A stretch of DNA of 64,000 bases from Cepaea nemoralis. Taxonomy: Eukaryota > Mollusca > Gastropoda > Stylommatophora > Helicidae. Made by a program: the position numbers and the translations under genes. Position 1 is the first letter of the stretch. Every line of letters starts with the position of its first letter. Under the pieces are notes generated by a model. The model did no database searches. It worked only from the letters and a program-made list of their open reading frames with translations, and was not told where the DNA came from. Below are positions 52,765 through 63,477 of this stretch, in pieces. The stretch is from assembly GCA_014155875.1 (NCBI GenBank), contig JACEFZ010012625.1:183136-247135 (forward strand), written 5' to 3'.

Positions 52765-54151
52765 TTGTCTGTCTGGCCCGGCCCGACTTCGCCCAGCTCC
52801 TGGTGGGGAGCATTTCATTTAATTCATATAAGTAGTCATATAAGCTCCCGTTCCCGTTCCCGACTATCTACTGTCTGTCTGTCTGTCTGTCTGTCTATTA
52901 TTAGAAAGAACACTTGAAAGATCTGTACATCTTCCCCCAACAATTAACTTGGGTAAATGGAGCGTCTTATTTAATTCATATTCGGCCCTGCTCTCGTTCC
53001 CGTTCCCAAAAAAGACGACCCGGCCCGGATTCGCCCAGTTCCTGGTGGGGAGCATATCATTTAATTCATATTCGGCGGAGGGAGGAGGAGGAGGGAGCAG
53101 GAGGGAGGAGGGAGGAGACAGGAGGAGGAGGGAGGAGTAGGAGTGAGGGAGGGAGGAGGGAGGATGAGGGAGAGGGAGGAGGAGGAGAGGAGGAGGAGGA
53201 GAGGGGGAGGAAGGAAGAGGGATGAGGAGGAAAGGAAGGAGGGAGGGAGGAAGGGGGGGAGGAGGGAGGAGGAGGAGAGAGGCGGAGAAGGGGAGGAGGC
53301 GGAAGGGAGAAGGATTAAGGAGGAGGAGGGAGGAGCAGGGGAGAAGGAGGAGGGGGAAAGGGAGGAAGGAGGAAGCGAGAAATGAGAGGGGGAGATGAGG
53401 GAAAGGGGAGGAGGAATGAGGAAGGAGAAGGAGGGAGGAGGAGGGTGGAGGTAGAGGAGGAGGAGGAGGGGGAGGTAGAGGGAGGAGGAGGGAGGAGGAG
53501 AAGGGAGGAGGAAAAGTGAGAAGGAGGGAGAAGGAGGAGGAGAAGGAGGGAGGAGGAGGGGGAGGAGAAGGGAGAGGGAGGAGAAGAGAGGAGGAGGAGG
53601 GAGGAGGCGGAGGGAGAAGGAGAAAGGAGGGAGGAGGGAGGAGGAAGAGGGAGAAGGAGGAGGGAGGAGGAGGAGCAGGAAGGGGAGGAGAAGAGAGGAG
53701 GAGGAGGTTCGAGGGAGGAGGTAGAGGGATTAGGAGGAGAGAGGAGGAGGAGGGAGTTCGCCATTCCGAATTCATACTCGTCTAGGTTCTGTGATTTCGG
53801 TCCTTCCATTGATTGTTCTTCCCTTCTACATGACTGTAGATAACTTCTTTACACATAAAAAGATGAATTGTTATTGACATTGCCGTGTGAAGATTCTGTG
53901 TAGCCACGTCATTTTCTTCGCTTTTCCTAGCGTTGTGGTTCAGGGATTCTTCTATTTACGTACGTATTTAGGGAGGGGGAAGAGGGAGGAGGAGGAAGAA
54001 GAAAAAAACTATGACAGTTGGCAACGCGAGAATGAGAGGAAGACGTGTAGAAAATGTCATCTCAATCGGATGGACCGTTCGCGAACGCATAAAGGACATA
54101 CATACATACATACAGACATACATACAGATGGAGATTGCCTTTTATATATAA
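52630..54151 (+). mobile_element. Microsatellite-bearing compound element, copy 1
   Basis: The head GCTGACCGGGCTCGGCTTCG, then GGGGAGCATCTCATTTAATT and a (CTGT)n run, is repeated within the copy (52633, 52772, 53020). Then come GAACACTTGAAAGATCTGTA and AATTAACTTGGGTAAATGGA, a homopurine tract, and a tail with GACGTGTAGAAAATGTCATC, GACCGTTCGCGAACGCATAA, (CATA)n and TTTATATATAAG. The same order recurs in the next copy. No coding capacity is seen, so it is probably a non-autonomous element of unknown class. Confidence 0.8.
53078..53757 (+). repeat. ~680-bp homopurine (GGA/GGAG) tract
   Basis: It consists almost entirely of G and A on the plus strand with a handful of pyrimidines. Units are GGAGGA, GGGAGG and GAAGGA in no fixed period. 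It has triplex (H-DNA) and G-quadruplex potential. Long minus frames of Ser/Pro/Leu across it are artefacts. Confidence 0.96.
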
Positions 54152-54242
54152 GACTAGCTGACCCGGCCCGGCTTCGCCCAGTTCTTGGTGGGGAGCATCT
54201 CATTTAATTATATAAGTAGTCATATAAGTTCCCGTTACCGAC

Positions 54243-54319
<77 letters not shown>

Positions 54320-54407
54320 CGGCCCGGCATCGCCCAGTCCTTGGTGGGGAGCATCTCATTTAATTCATATAAGTAGTCATATAAGTTCCCGTTCCCGTTA
54401 CCGACTA

Positions 54408-54458
<51 letters not shown>

Positions 54459-54551
54459 GACCCGGCCCGGCTTCGCCCAGTCCTTGGTGGGGAGCATCTC
54501 ATTTAATTCATATAAGTAGTCATATAAGTTCCCGTTCCCGTTACCGACTAC

Positions 54552-54624
<73 letters not shown>

Positions 54625-54839
54625 GACCCGGCCCGGCATCGCCCAGCTCCTGGTGTGGAGCATCTCATTTAATTCATATAAGTAGTCATATAAGCTCACG
54701 TTCCCGTTCCCGACTATCTATCTGTCTGTCTGTCTATCTGTCTGTCTATCTGTCTGATCCGGCCCGGCTTCGCCCAGCCCCTGATGGGGAGCATCTCATT
54801 TAATTCATATGAGTAGTCATATAAGTTCCCGTTCCCGAC

Positions 54840-54893
<54 letters not shown>

Positions 54894-55729
54894 ATCATTT
54901 ATTGGTTGCAGTTAGAACAACCTTAGATAAACGAAGACCAACTTACAAAAAGCATTAGAAAGAGCACTTGAAAGATCTTTACATCTTCCCCAACAATTAA
55001 CTTGGGTAAATGGAGCAGCGGCAGCAGCAGCAGAAGAAGAAGAAAAAGGAGGAGTAGGAGCTGGGAGGAGGAAGAGGGAGGAGGAGGGAGGAGGAGGAGA
55101 AAGAGAGAAGAGGAGGATGGAGGAGGGAGAGGGAGGAGGGGGAGGAGAAGAGGAAGAGGGTAGGAGGTGGAGGAGGGGAGAGGAGGAGGAGGAGGAATAT
55201 AACGCATATGCCTGTAGATTTAATAATGGCTGAAGTTGTTCCATGTCTTCTTAGAGTTGGCGACAGTGTAAAGAAATATAAAATCTTCAAACTTGATAGA
55301 GATAAGGTAACTATTATTTATTCATTCTTTAAGCAAAAAAAGATGAGTTACAATGTTATGCATTATGCATTATTTTTATGAAAACTTTGAAAATGCCTTA
55401 CAGATTGTATCATTATTTATTATAACTCATATGCCGGTACATAACTATGGACAAAGAGTTTATAAATCTTTGAAAACGATGCCACAATATGACTATAAGT
55501 TATACAGAAAAGTTATGCCCCTTGAAATAACTTTTACAGAGTTAAGTCCCCTGAGATATATGAAATTATAATGAAAAATGAAAAATGAAATAATATTGGG
55601 TAAGCAGCCGATTTCACACTAAAGAAATATGACAGTGGGCTGCGCTGAAATGAAAAGAAGACGTGTAGAAAATTTCATCTCAATCGGATAGGCCGTTCGC
55701 GAGTGCATAAAGGACATACATACATACAT

Positions 55730-55775
<46 letters not shown>

Positions 55776-55798
55776 GGAGATCGCAATTTATATATAAG
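54152..55798 (+). mobile_element. Microsatellite-bearing compound element, copy 2 (head-to-tail)
   Basis: It begins GCTGACCCGGCCCGGCTTCG immediately after copy 1 ends in TATATATAAGACTA. The head plus (CTGT)n module is repeated five times (54154, 54320, 54460, 54625, 54755), with CTGT runs of differing length. GAGCACTTGAAAGATCTTTA and AATTAACTTGGGTAAATGGA follow at 54965-55017, then a shorter purine tract (55018-55190). The tail GACGTGTAGAAAATTTCATC, GGCCGTTCGCGAGTGCATAA, (CAGA)n and TTTATATATAAG ends at 55797. Confidence 0.82.
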
Positions 55799-56084
55799 AT
55801 ATATCAGACATTTACAATTGCAAAACAAGTAAATTAGCCGTTTTAACGACTTGAGGGTTTTTTGGGTATATGGTGTTAGCGCCATATTTTATAGACAAAT
55901 CAGTACTCATTGAGTTAAATGTTCAACACTACACAGCCCGCCTTTGTTTCCCAGAGCATTTAAGGGTACCGGTTTTATGTTAAGTTAATCTGAAAGCCCT
56001 GGTCAATTGATTTTAAACTCCCCCGTATCGACTGGGATTCGGGCCGGCAAACTGTTCACCCTCTGCTCCCATTACAGTATTTAC
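55799..56084. other. Satellite remnant, then unassigned
   Basis: ATATATCAGACATTTACAAT (55799-55820) looks like a diverged 34-bp satellite unit, so the compound element sits within that array. No gene follows. Confidence 0.5.
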
Positions 56085-56640
56085 TGACACATATTAACAT
56101 CATGTTTTGTAGCGTTTAACTGACATACATTTCACCATAATGATAATGGGTTACGGCCTTTAACTGACACGTATTTAAGCATAATGTGTTATGGTGTTTA
56201 ACTGACATACATTTCACCATAATGATAATGTGTTATATCATTTAACTGACATATATTTAGTCACAATGTGTGATGGTGTTTACGTAACATACATTTCACC
56301 ATAATGATAAGATGTTATGGCGTTTACCTGACATACATTTAACCATAATGTGCTATGGCATTTAACTGTGGAACAAATAACTGTAATTTACCACGATCTT
56401 TACTGACATATATTTAACTATAATTTGCTAATGTTTTGTGAATCATTTAAGTATAATTTTCAGATATTGACCGACACATGCTTAATTATAAATGTTCACG
56501 ATTATTGCTTACATACATTGTACCATAATTTGTTATGATGTTTACTGACATACATTTTACCATAATATGCTCATGTTTTCTGACATAAATGTTACCATAA
56601 TATCTTTATGTTTACTGGCTCATAGGAAAATAGATTAAAT
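56085..56640. repeat. ~38-42-bp dispersed tandem repeat, block 4
   Basis: About 14 units (ACTGACATACATTTCACCAT, AATGATAATGTGTTAT and similar). In the first half a longer unit with an inserted AATGAT predominates. Confidence 0.85.
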
Positions 56641-57215
56641 TGGATTCAAGTAACATTGCGAATACTGTGTGGATAACAAATACTCAACATTGAAAACATT
56701 ATCAGTAACTATTTGTTATATGTATTTCTGTCAAAGTATGATCCATATATCTCGTATAGCTCTGCAGTATAGACCTGACGAGAAGCAGTGAAATATGCCA
56801 GGCTCTAAATGGTGGAACATATCGTATGTTATTTCTGTGTTTAATTTCGCTCAGAGATGTAATTGTTTTGATTGTCACAAAGGGTTAAAGTTGTTAATGA
56901 ACGTGTACTTTTTTTGCAGATTATATCTATATAAGACATTTACAGTGTATTAGAACAAACAACGTTATTATAAAAACTCTTTTGACAATTCTCCTGCTGA
57001 CAAAAAAATTCAAGTTTTCGTAGTTTCGATGTGTTTGTCCAATTGGGTCAGTCCGATTATGTTTCTTTCTTTTTCAAATGGAAGAGGAAAAGAGGCCGAA
57101 CATGTAAACGATGAGCAGAGGGAATGACAGAATCCATGGGCATATCGATAAATGAAGCCCATAAACGGGAGCTCTCCCGCTGTTTTTGTTTCACCTGTTT
57201 TACCTATGTTTTTAT
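56641..57215. other. No gene recognised
   Basis: AT-rich. A 71-codon minus frame (57010-57225) has no recognised motif. Confidence 0.4.
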
Positions 57216-57760
<545 letters not shown>

Positions 57761-57935
57761 TTGCATCACCAATTTTTTACGCTACACAATGTATATGTAC
57801 AATTTTTTTTCCATTTCTTACAATTTTTGCGAGAATGCTCACGACAATCGTCAGTGTCTCAACTGTGTGTAAAGTGTGGGAGTTTGTTCTTATTAGTTTC
57901 AGTGATCATGTGAGGCATCATGTATGTGTCTAGAT

Positions 57936-58161
57936 GTGAGGATGTGTGTGTGGGTGTGTATGTGAGGGATGTGTGTGTGGGGGGGGGTGGGGAATGTATG
58001 TGTGGAGGGGTTGTGTGTGGGGGATGTGTGTGGGTTGATGCGTGATGTGTGAATGGGTGAAGGGATGTGTGGTCGGTGGGGATGTATGTGTGTGAGGGAT
58101 GTGTGTGTGGGTGGGGATATTTGGGAGGATGGTTGGAAGTATGTGGGTGTTGGTTGGTTGG
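57936..58161 (+). repeat. Inverted repeat, left arm
   Basis: It begins GTGAGGATGTGTG and ends TGTTGGTTGGTTG. The complement of 59988-60202 matches it over its whole length with a few substitutions and one small indel. Confidence 0.93.
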
Positions 58162-59510
58162 GGGTGTGGGTAGGGAATGTGTATTTGGGTGGGTGAATGG
58201 GTGTGTGGGAGATGTGTGTGGGTTGCGGATGGGTGTGGGGGATGGGTGTGGGGGTGTGTCTGTGAGTGGGATATGTCTGTGTGGGTCTGAGTGTGTGAGT
58301 GTGGATGGGATAAATGTGAGTGGGTGGAGGATGTATGTGTGGCCGGTGAGGATGTTTGTAGGTGGGGGATGTGTGGGTGGGTGGGGAGATTTGTGTGTGT
58401 GGGTGAGAGATGTGTGGGCGGGGATGTGTATGGGGAATGCATGTGGGGGATGTGTGTGTGGGGGATGCGTTTATGGATGGGGTGTTGTGTGGGATGGGGG
58501 AGGTGTGGGATGTGCGGGTGGATGAAGGATGTATGTGAGGATGGGGGATGTGTGTTTGGCTGGGTGGTTGGGGTGTGTGTGGGTGGGAGGGTAGATGAGA
58601 GATGCATGTGTTGATGGGTGGGTGGGTGATGTGTGGGTGTGAGTGGTTGATGGATGAGTACGTGAGTGGGTGGATGTGTGTGAGAGATGAGTGTATGGGT
58701 GGGGGATGTGTGTGTGGGTGGGAAGGCGGATGTGTGTGGGTGGGTATATGTGGGTGGTGGGGTGTGTGTGGGTGGTTGGTGTGTGTTTTTGGATGAGGAA
58801 TGTGTTGATGGGTGAGGATGTGTGTATGGGTGGGGAGATGTGTGTGTGTGTGTGTGAGTGTATGGGTGGTGAGATGTGTAGTTAAGGGATGTGTGATTGG
58901 GGTTTGGAGATCGGGGTGGGATGGTTGGCGAGTGGGTGGGATGGAGGATGTGTGGGAGGGTGAGTGTGTGTAGGTTGGGGGTGGGAGGGGATGTGTGGGT
59001 GCGGGATGTGTGGGTGGGGGAGATTGTGTGGTGGGTGATATGTGTGCAAGTGGGGGATGTGTGGGTGGGTTCGGGTTTTGTGTGTGGGTAAGTGCAGGAT
59101 ATGTGAGTTGGCGGGAATATGTGTGTGTGTGGGTGTTGGAAATGTGGTTGGGGGATGTGTGTTTGGCTGAGTGTTTGGGGGTGTGTGGGTGGGTGGTGGA
59201 GGATATGTGGGTGGGTGAGTGTTGGTAGGTTATGGGATGGGTGGAGGATGTGTGCGTGTGGGTGGGTATGGATGGGTGGTTGCATGCATGTGTGCCTGGG
59301 TGTGTGGGTGGGTGGGGATGTGTGGTGGGTGGGAGATGTGTGTGTGTGGGTAGGGAGATGATGTATGTGGGGGTGTGTTTGGGATGTGTTGGTTGGGGGA
59401 TGCATGGATGGATGTGGTCATGTATGTGCCTGTGAGTAGGAGTGTGATTGGGTGGTGGATGTGTGTGTGGGGGACACGCGGATGGATAGAGATGGGTGGT
59501 GGGTGGGGGA
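57936..59510 (+). repeat. G/T-rich minisatellite (GTGTGGGTGGGGGATGTG type)
   Basis: About 1.6 kb nearly free of C on the plus strand. Irregular units combine GGGGGATGTGTG, GTGGGTGGG and GGATGTGTG. There is strong strand asymmetry and many G-runs. The 566-codon minus frame rich in His/Pro/Thr is a by-product. Confidence 0.93.
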
Positions 59511-59639
59511 TTTGTCTCATAACATGGTAACATGCATTGTGTATGCTTACAACATTCATTTGACAATGTTTTTTTTTCCAATGTGAATGCACTATGCACT
59601 GTTGAACGAAAGATGAGTGATTGGAAGGGCCGAATGTAA

Positions 59640-59690
59640 GACGGGCCTGCGTGCCCAATTTGTTACCCTTCGAAAATAAAGTTTGTTCGT
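59640..59690 (+). repeat. Shared tail-like segment
   Basis: GCGTGCCCAATTTGTTACCC followed by an AATAAAGTTTG stretch matches 10100-10140. It probably marks the 3' end of a dispersed element, with an AATAAA-like signal. Confidence 0.5.
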
Positions 59691-59755
59691 TCGTTCACCT
59701 CGACATCGCATGGTACAAGAGGAACGGGATGAGATGAAATTATGAGACGCCAGTG
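59690..59755 (-). repeat. Dispersed repeat E, partial copy 3
   Basis: The complement reads CATCTCATCCCGTTCCTCTTGTACC and GTCGAGGTGAA, aligning with the start of copies at 23640 and 35680. Confidence 0.65.
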
Positions 59756-59987
59756 CTCGTCGATTGCCAACGTGAGAAAAATATTTCTCCTTGATCTCAG
59801 GTATACAACATGTGATGGCGTTATCACATCATAGACCCGTAACAGGAAACTTCTTAGTGATGATTTATTTATAAATGTGAAGCCATTATTGGAGTTCTTG
59901 CTTATTGAAAGAGCCAGTTTGAACAAGGGAAGTATGAAAACGGAGACGATGAAACCACGGTTAACTCGTTCAGTCCTAATTATCTGC

Positions 59988-60202
59988 CAACCAACCAACA
60001 CCGACACACTTCCAACCATTCTCCCAAATATCCCCACCCACACACACATCCCTCACACACATACATCCCCACCGACCGCACATCCCTTCACCCATTCACA
60101 TATCACGCATCAACCCACACACATCCCCCACACACAACCCCTCCACACATACATTCCCCACACACACATCTCTCACAAACACACCCATGCACACATCCTC
60201 AC
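59988..60202 (-). repeat. Inverted repeat, right arm
   Basis: C/A-rich on the plus strand, from CCAACCAACCAACACCGACA to GCACACATCCTCAC. It is the near-exact complement of 57936-58161. Confidence 0.93.
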
Positions 60203-60464
60203 TAATTATCCTCTTGTAAATTTTGGAGGAAGACAGAAAGCAGGACTAGAGTTAATTCCTCCTCCTCTGTTTGATTACGCCACTGTTATAGCTACCATTA
60301 AGTTATCTTTCACTGATTATAAAAATATCCTCGCCTCTTAACCTTACATGATTTTAGTGTTTTGTTTTACCTTTTTGAGCTCACTATTTGTTTCTCTATA
60401 GACATGTATAAACATTATGAATAAAATTGTATCTACCGCAATATCTAGTCAAGTGTTCATAGTT
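60203..60464. other. No gene recognised
   Basis: Short AT-rich stretch between the inverted repeat and a pyrimidine-rich tract. Confidence 0.4.
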
Positions 60465-60792
60465 AATCCTTTTCCTTCTCCGTCACATTTTCCTACCCAT
60501 TCTCCTCTTCCTCTTCCTTCGTCTTATTATTATTATTATTCTAATTTTCCCCATCCTTCTACTTCTCCTTCTCTTTCTTCTTCTAAGCATTCTTCCTCGT
60601 TGTCGTTGTAATTTTCTTCGTTCTCGCCTTTCTCGTCTTCTTCGTTTTCCTCATTTTCATTGTCTTCTTCTTTTCCTTTTTCTCTCCCTTCTCAATCTTT
60701 TTATCTTCTTATTCTTATTATTTTTCCTCCTCTTCATGTTCCTTCTCCTCTTTATCCACCTCTTCTTCCTCCTCCTCCTCCTCCTCCGCCAC
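60465..60792 (+). repeat. Pyrimidine-rich low-complexity tract
   Basis: Mixed TTC/TCC/CTT sequence with a short (TTA)n at ~60526. It is less pure than the homopurine tract at 53078. Confidence 0.88.
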
Positions 60793-60954
60793 GTGAAATT
60801 CTTGCGCCGACTAAGACTGCTTTCCGGATAACTGTTGTTCATTGCAAATCCTGCTTTGTATTTCTTTTATTTGATAACGTCATTTATATATCTACCCTGT
60901 TCAACCTGTGATAATCTTATAAGTCAATATATCATCATGAGTCATACCGATACG

Positions 60955-61260
60955 CGTGATTGGTCATGGTTCGCCATCTCGCTCACCAGAGTCATGGATC
61001 ACGTCCGCCATCTTGTCCCGATTATCCCGTGTCTCCAAGCCATCCAGGTATTTTTTGTATTGTTGACGTCCCCATGCTCTTTCACATAAAGTTTCCCGTT
61101 CTCACTACGTTCTCAAATCTACTTCTCGTTATAACATGCCCAACACTTCGTAATTGTCTACGTCTACTTGCAGTAACCAATCTACGGATGTCATGTGTTT
61201 CTTGTAGAACTGGTTCATTCGAGTTTCCTTTGGTACATCAATCGTTACATTCATCATGTA
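60955..61260 (-). mobile_element. LINE 3' fragment, diverged RTE-like
   Basis: The order of words matches the 3' part of the intact LINE at 40080-40330 (GTTCGCCATCTCGCTCACCA, CAAGCCATCCAGGTA, TCGTTATAACATGCCCAACA, GTCTACGTCTACTTGCAGTA). It is too diverged to code. Confidence 0.78.
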
Positions 61261-61507
61261 TCAAGGCCTTCCATCCAATCACAGCTCTCTGGAAAGACTC
61301 TTGATCCCTCATTAGTTCCCGTGCTTCATGCATTTCTATGCCCAAATTGTCTTTAATGTCAAATGTCGTGTTGGTCGGCCCCTCCCTCCTATTCTAGAAA
61401 CCAGGCCATATAAAAGTGTTCTTTCGAAACCGCTAGGGCGTTTATTATGGCCAATTTACTTTAGTCTCCTACACATGATACTTTATTGTCTGCATATGGT
61501 TACTTGG
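61261..61507. other. No gene recognised
   Basis: May include further diverged LINE 3' sequence up to ~61360. Otherwise unassigned. Confidence 0.35.
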
Positions 61508-61915
61508 GCTAGCCCTGAGAAGGGTCGTCTTTTATTGTTAGTGTTTGTTTTCTGGGGCTAGCCCTGAGATGGGTCCGTCTTCTATTGTCAGTGTTTGTTT
61601 TCTTGGGCTAGCCCTGAGAAGGGTCCGCCCTTTATTGTCTATGTTTGTTTGTTTTTTTGTTTTTGTTTTTGTTTTGTTTTGTTTGTTTGTTTGTTTGTTT
61701 TGTTGTTGTTGTTGTTGTTTTTTTTTTTTTGTTTTTTTTTGGGGGGGGGGGGGGGCTAGCTCTGAGAAGGACCCATCTTTTATTGTCTGTATTTGGTTTC
61801 CTGGGCTAGCCCTGAGAAGGGCCCGTCCTTTATTGTCTATGTTTGTTTTCTTGGGCTAGCCCTGAAAAGGGCCGCCTTTTGCGTTCTCTGTTTGTTTTAT
61901 TGGGTCTTGGTTCAG
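61508..61915. repeat. 50-bp tandem repeat, about 6 copies, split by a T/G-rich insert
   Basis: The unit GGGCTAGCCCTGAGAAGGGT plus CCGTCTTTTATTGTCTATGT plus TTGTTTTCTT. Between 61645 and 61755 is a (GTTT)n/T-run followed by a run of about 16 G. Each unit start contains the self-complementary core GGGCTAGCCC. Confidence 0.94.
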
Positions 61916-62049
61916 CGGGATGTTTCGCCAGCGTAGGAGAGCGTTTATCACATCTCTCTAATCCATCGTTGGTTCATAAAATATTGTTCGGCGCTGAAAG
62001 AAGGAGAAAAAGGAAACAGAGATTAGAGAACACACTAGGCAACATGACA

Positions 62050-62293
62050 TTTGAAAGCCATAATTACCGACCGAGATTCGAACCTGTCACCTCCAAATGA
62101 CGACAGCGTCTCGCTGCAGGAACAAGTGTACTTCGACCAATTAGACACTAGACACGAGCCTTAAGTCAACGACGACAAGTCAACATTTTAGTCCAGCTGT
62201 CCCGTGTAGGGGTTGAACCATTTATGTCAGCATCAGCACACCGGATGTTTAAGAACACACGTTCTTGTCCATTCGGCCATGCGGACCTGCTGG
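62050..62293 (-). mobile_element. tRNA-derived SINE, family D (copy 2)
   Basis: Minus strand: A box TGGCCGAATGG (62269-62279) and B box GGTTCAACCCC (62209-62219) are both exact. CTTAAACATCCGGTGTGCTG lies between them, then GGACTAAAATGTTGACTTGT. The 3' part contains GGAGGTGACAGGTTCGAATC, a second B-box-like site at ~62072. Confidence 0.85.
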
Positions 62294-62494
62294 ATTACGA
62301 ATTTCATTGCTAAAACCCGTCGCCACAGAGCCAGTTTGACGAACTAGACAACCGTAAGAAGGTGTCTTCATGTATCAGATCTATCATCCTCACGAACCGA
62401 CAACTATTGAATATGGACAGAATTTGTATCTAACAATTGAAATAGAACCATAAGTATCACAATTTTGTACGAAACCAGCATAGATACATTTGTT

Positions 62495-62550
62495 TCTGCA
62501 ATGAAGGGCTGTCGTCATTTGGAGGTGACAGTTCGAGTACCGGTCAGTGA
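62495..62550 (+). mobile_element. SINE family D, 3' piece, inverted to its neighbour
   Basis: GGGCTGTCGTCATTTGGAGG and TGACAGTTCGAGTACCGG match the complement of 62060-62115. Confidence 0.7.
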
Positions 62551-62572
62551 CTATCTTCTTCTTCAGCGTTCC

Positions 62573-62710
62573 GAGCCATTGAGGTTCTTTGCTGCAGATA
62601 CAATCTGTCTCCATTCGTCTCTCTGGTTGGCCTTCTCTTGTCAGTCGTTGATTCCAAGTGCTTGTAGGTCTGTATATATATTATCTCTCCACCGTCTTCT
62701 TGGTCGGTAA
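62573..62710 (-). mobile_element. LINE C-terminal scrap, third family
   Basis: The minus frame reads RPRRRWRDNIYTDLQALGIN, one stop, then QEKANQRDEWRQIVSAAKNL and NGSER. This is a typical non-LTR C-terminus (R-P-x-x-RW, D-L, A-x-R-x-W) and is not the same family as 40056. Confidence 0.8.
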
Positions 62711-63159
62711 CTATAGCTTGAAATATTTAATGTTGTCTAGTGCGTCCTCTAGAGTCTACTTCTTTCCTCTACTTATTTGAGCGTCAAACTATACATGTGT
62801 GTTTATTTATGATCTGTCATAGTGGCCTGAAAGAGTCTCCCAATTAATCGTGTGTAGTTCTGTGAAGCAAGGGACGGAAGCAGTGAAATACTGAATTGTG
62901 TGTATAAGTCTGCGAGTTGTACTAGATCATGTGCCACGATTGAAAACGTTCTGGTTGAACGACTAGACGAATTTCAACACCATAGATTAATTCAGGTGTG
63001 ATTAACACAGACACGCATTCAGTGAAGTCCTAGTGTACTATCTGGTTCACAATGGAAAAGGAATGTCTTCACACAAACATAATTCTCTCACCGCCCACCC
63101 CACCCCACTCCCACCCCACAGTTAATATGTAAATATTAAATGGCTTATGTGACAGATAG
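62711..63159. other. No gene recognised
   Basis: Unassigned sequence with a CCCACCCC-rich stretch at 63092-63120. Confidence 0.4.
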
Positions 63160-63232
63160 GCACTCAGGTAGGTAGGTAAGTAGCTAGGTAGCTAGGTAGA
63201 TGAGTAGGTAGGTAGGTAGACAGACGGACAGG
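63160..63232. repeat. (GGTA)n-like microsatellite
   Basis: Imperfect AGGTAGGTAGGTAAGTAGCT-type repeats, ending in a short GACAGACGGACAGG. Confidence 0.93.
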
Positions 63233-63321
63233 CTATGAGCCAGTGAGTGATGTGCTAGGTCTATTAGATTTTGCAGGTCACAGTGCATGGATGAATAGGT
63301 GACCAGTTTGTCCCTTTCTTT

Positions 63322-63362
63322 TAGAGCGGGGAGCCCAAGAATCGAACCTCTTCAACCTCCGC
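63322..63362 (-). other. tRNA-3'-half-like B-box site
   Basis: Minus strand GAGGTTCGATTCTTGGGCTC contains an exact B box. No A box or complete tRNA fold was found upstream, so it is probably a SINE remnant. Confidence 0.35.
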
Positions 63363-63477
63363 TCATGTCTTTGGGCCCTATACTGTTCAACAACAATAAC
63401 AAAAACGCAACATTATTAACCAAACCCGTCTCCAGTTATTCCCAAAGGTCCATTGACGGTGCTAATTCGTCCACTGC

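Noticed and set aside
52864..53809. 303-codon minus frame of Ser/Pro/Leu and overlapping plus frames of Arg/Glu/Gly
   Set aside because: Product of the homopurine tract; several frames are open at once.
57899..59599. 566-codon minus-strand open frame rich in His, Pro and Thr
   Set aside because: It lies wholly in the G/T minisatellite; composition follows the DNA repeat, overlapping frames are equally open, and no domain is present.
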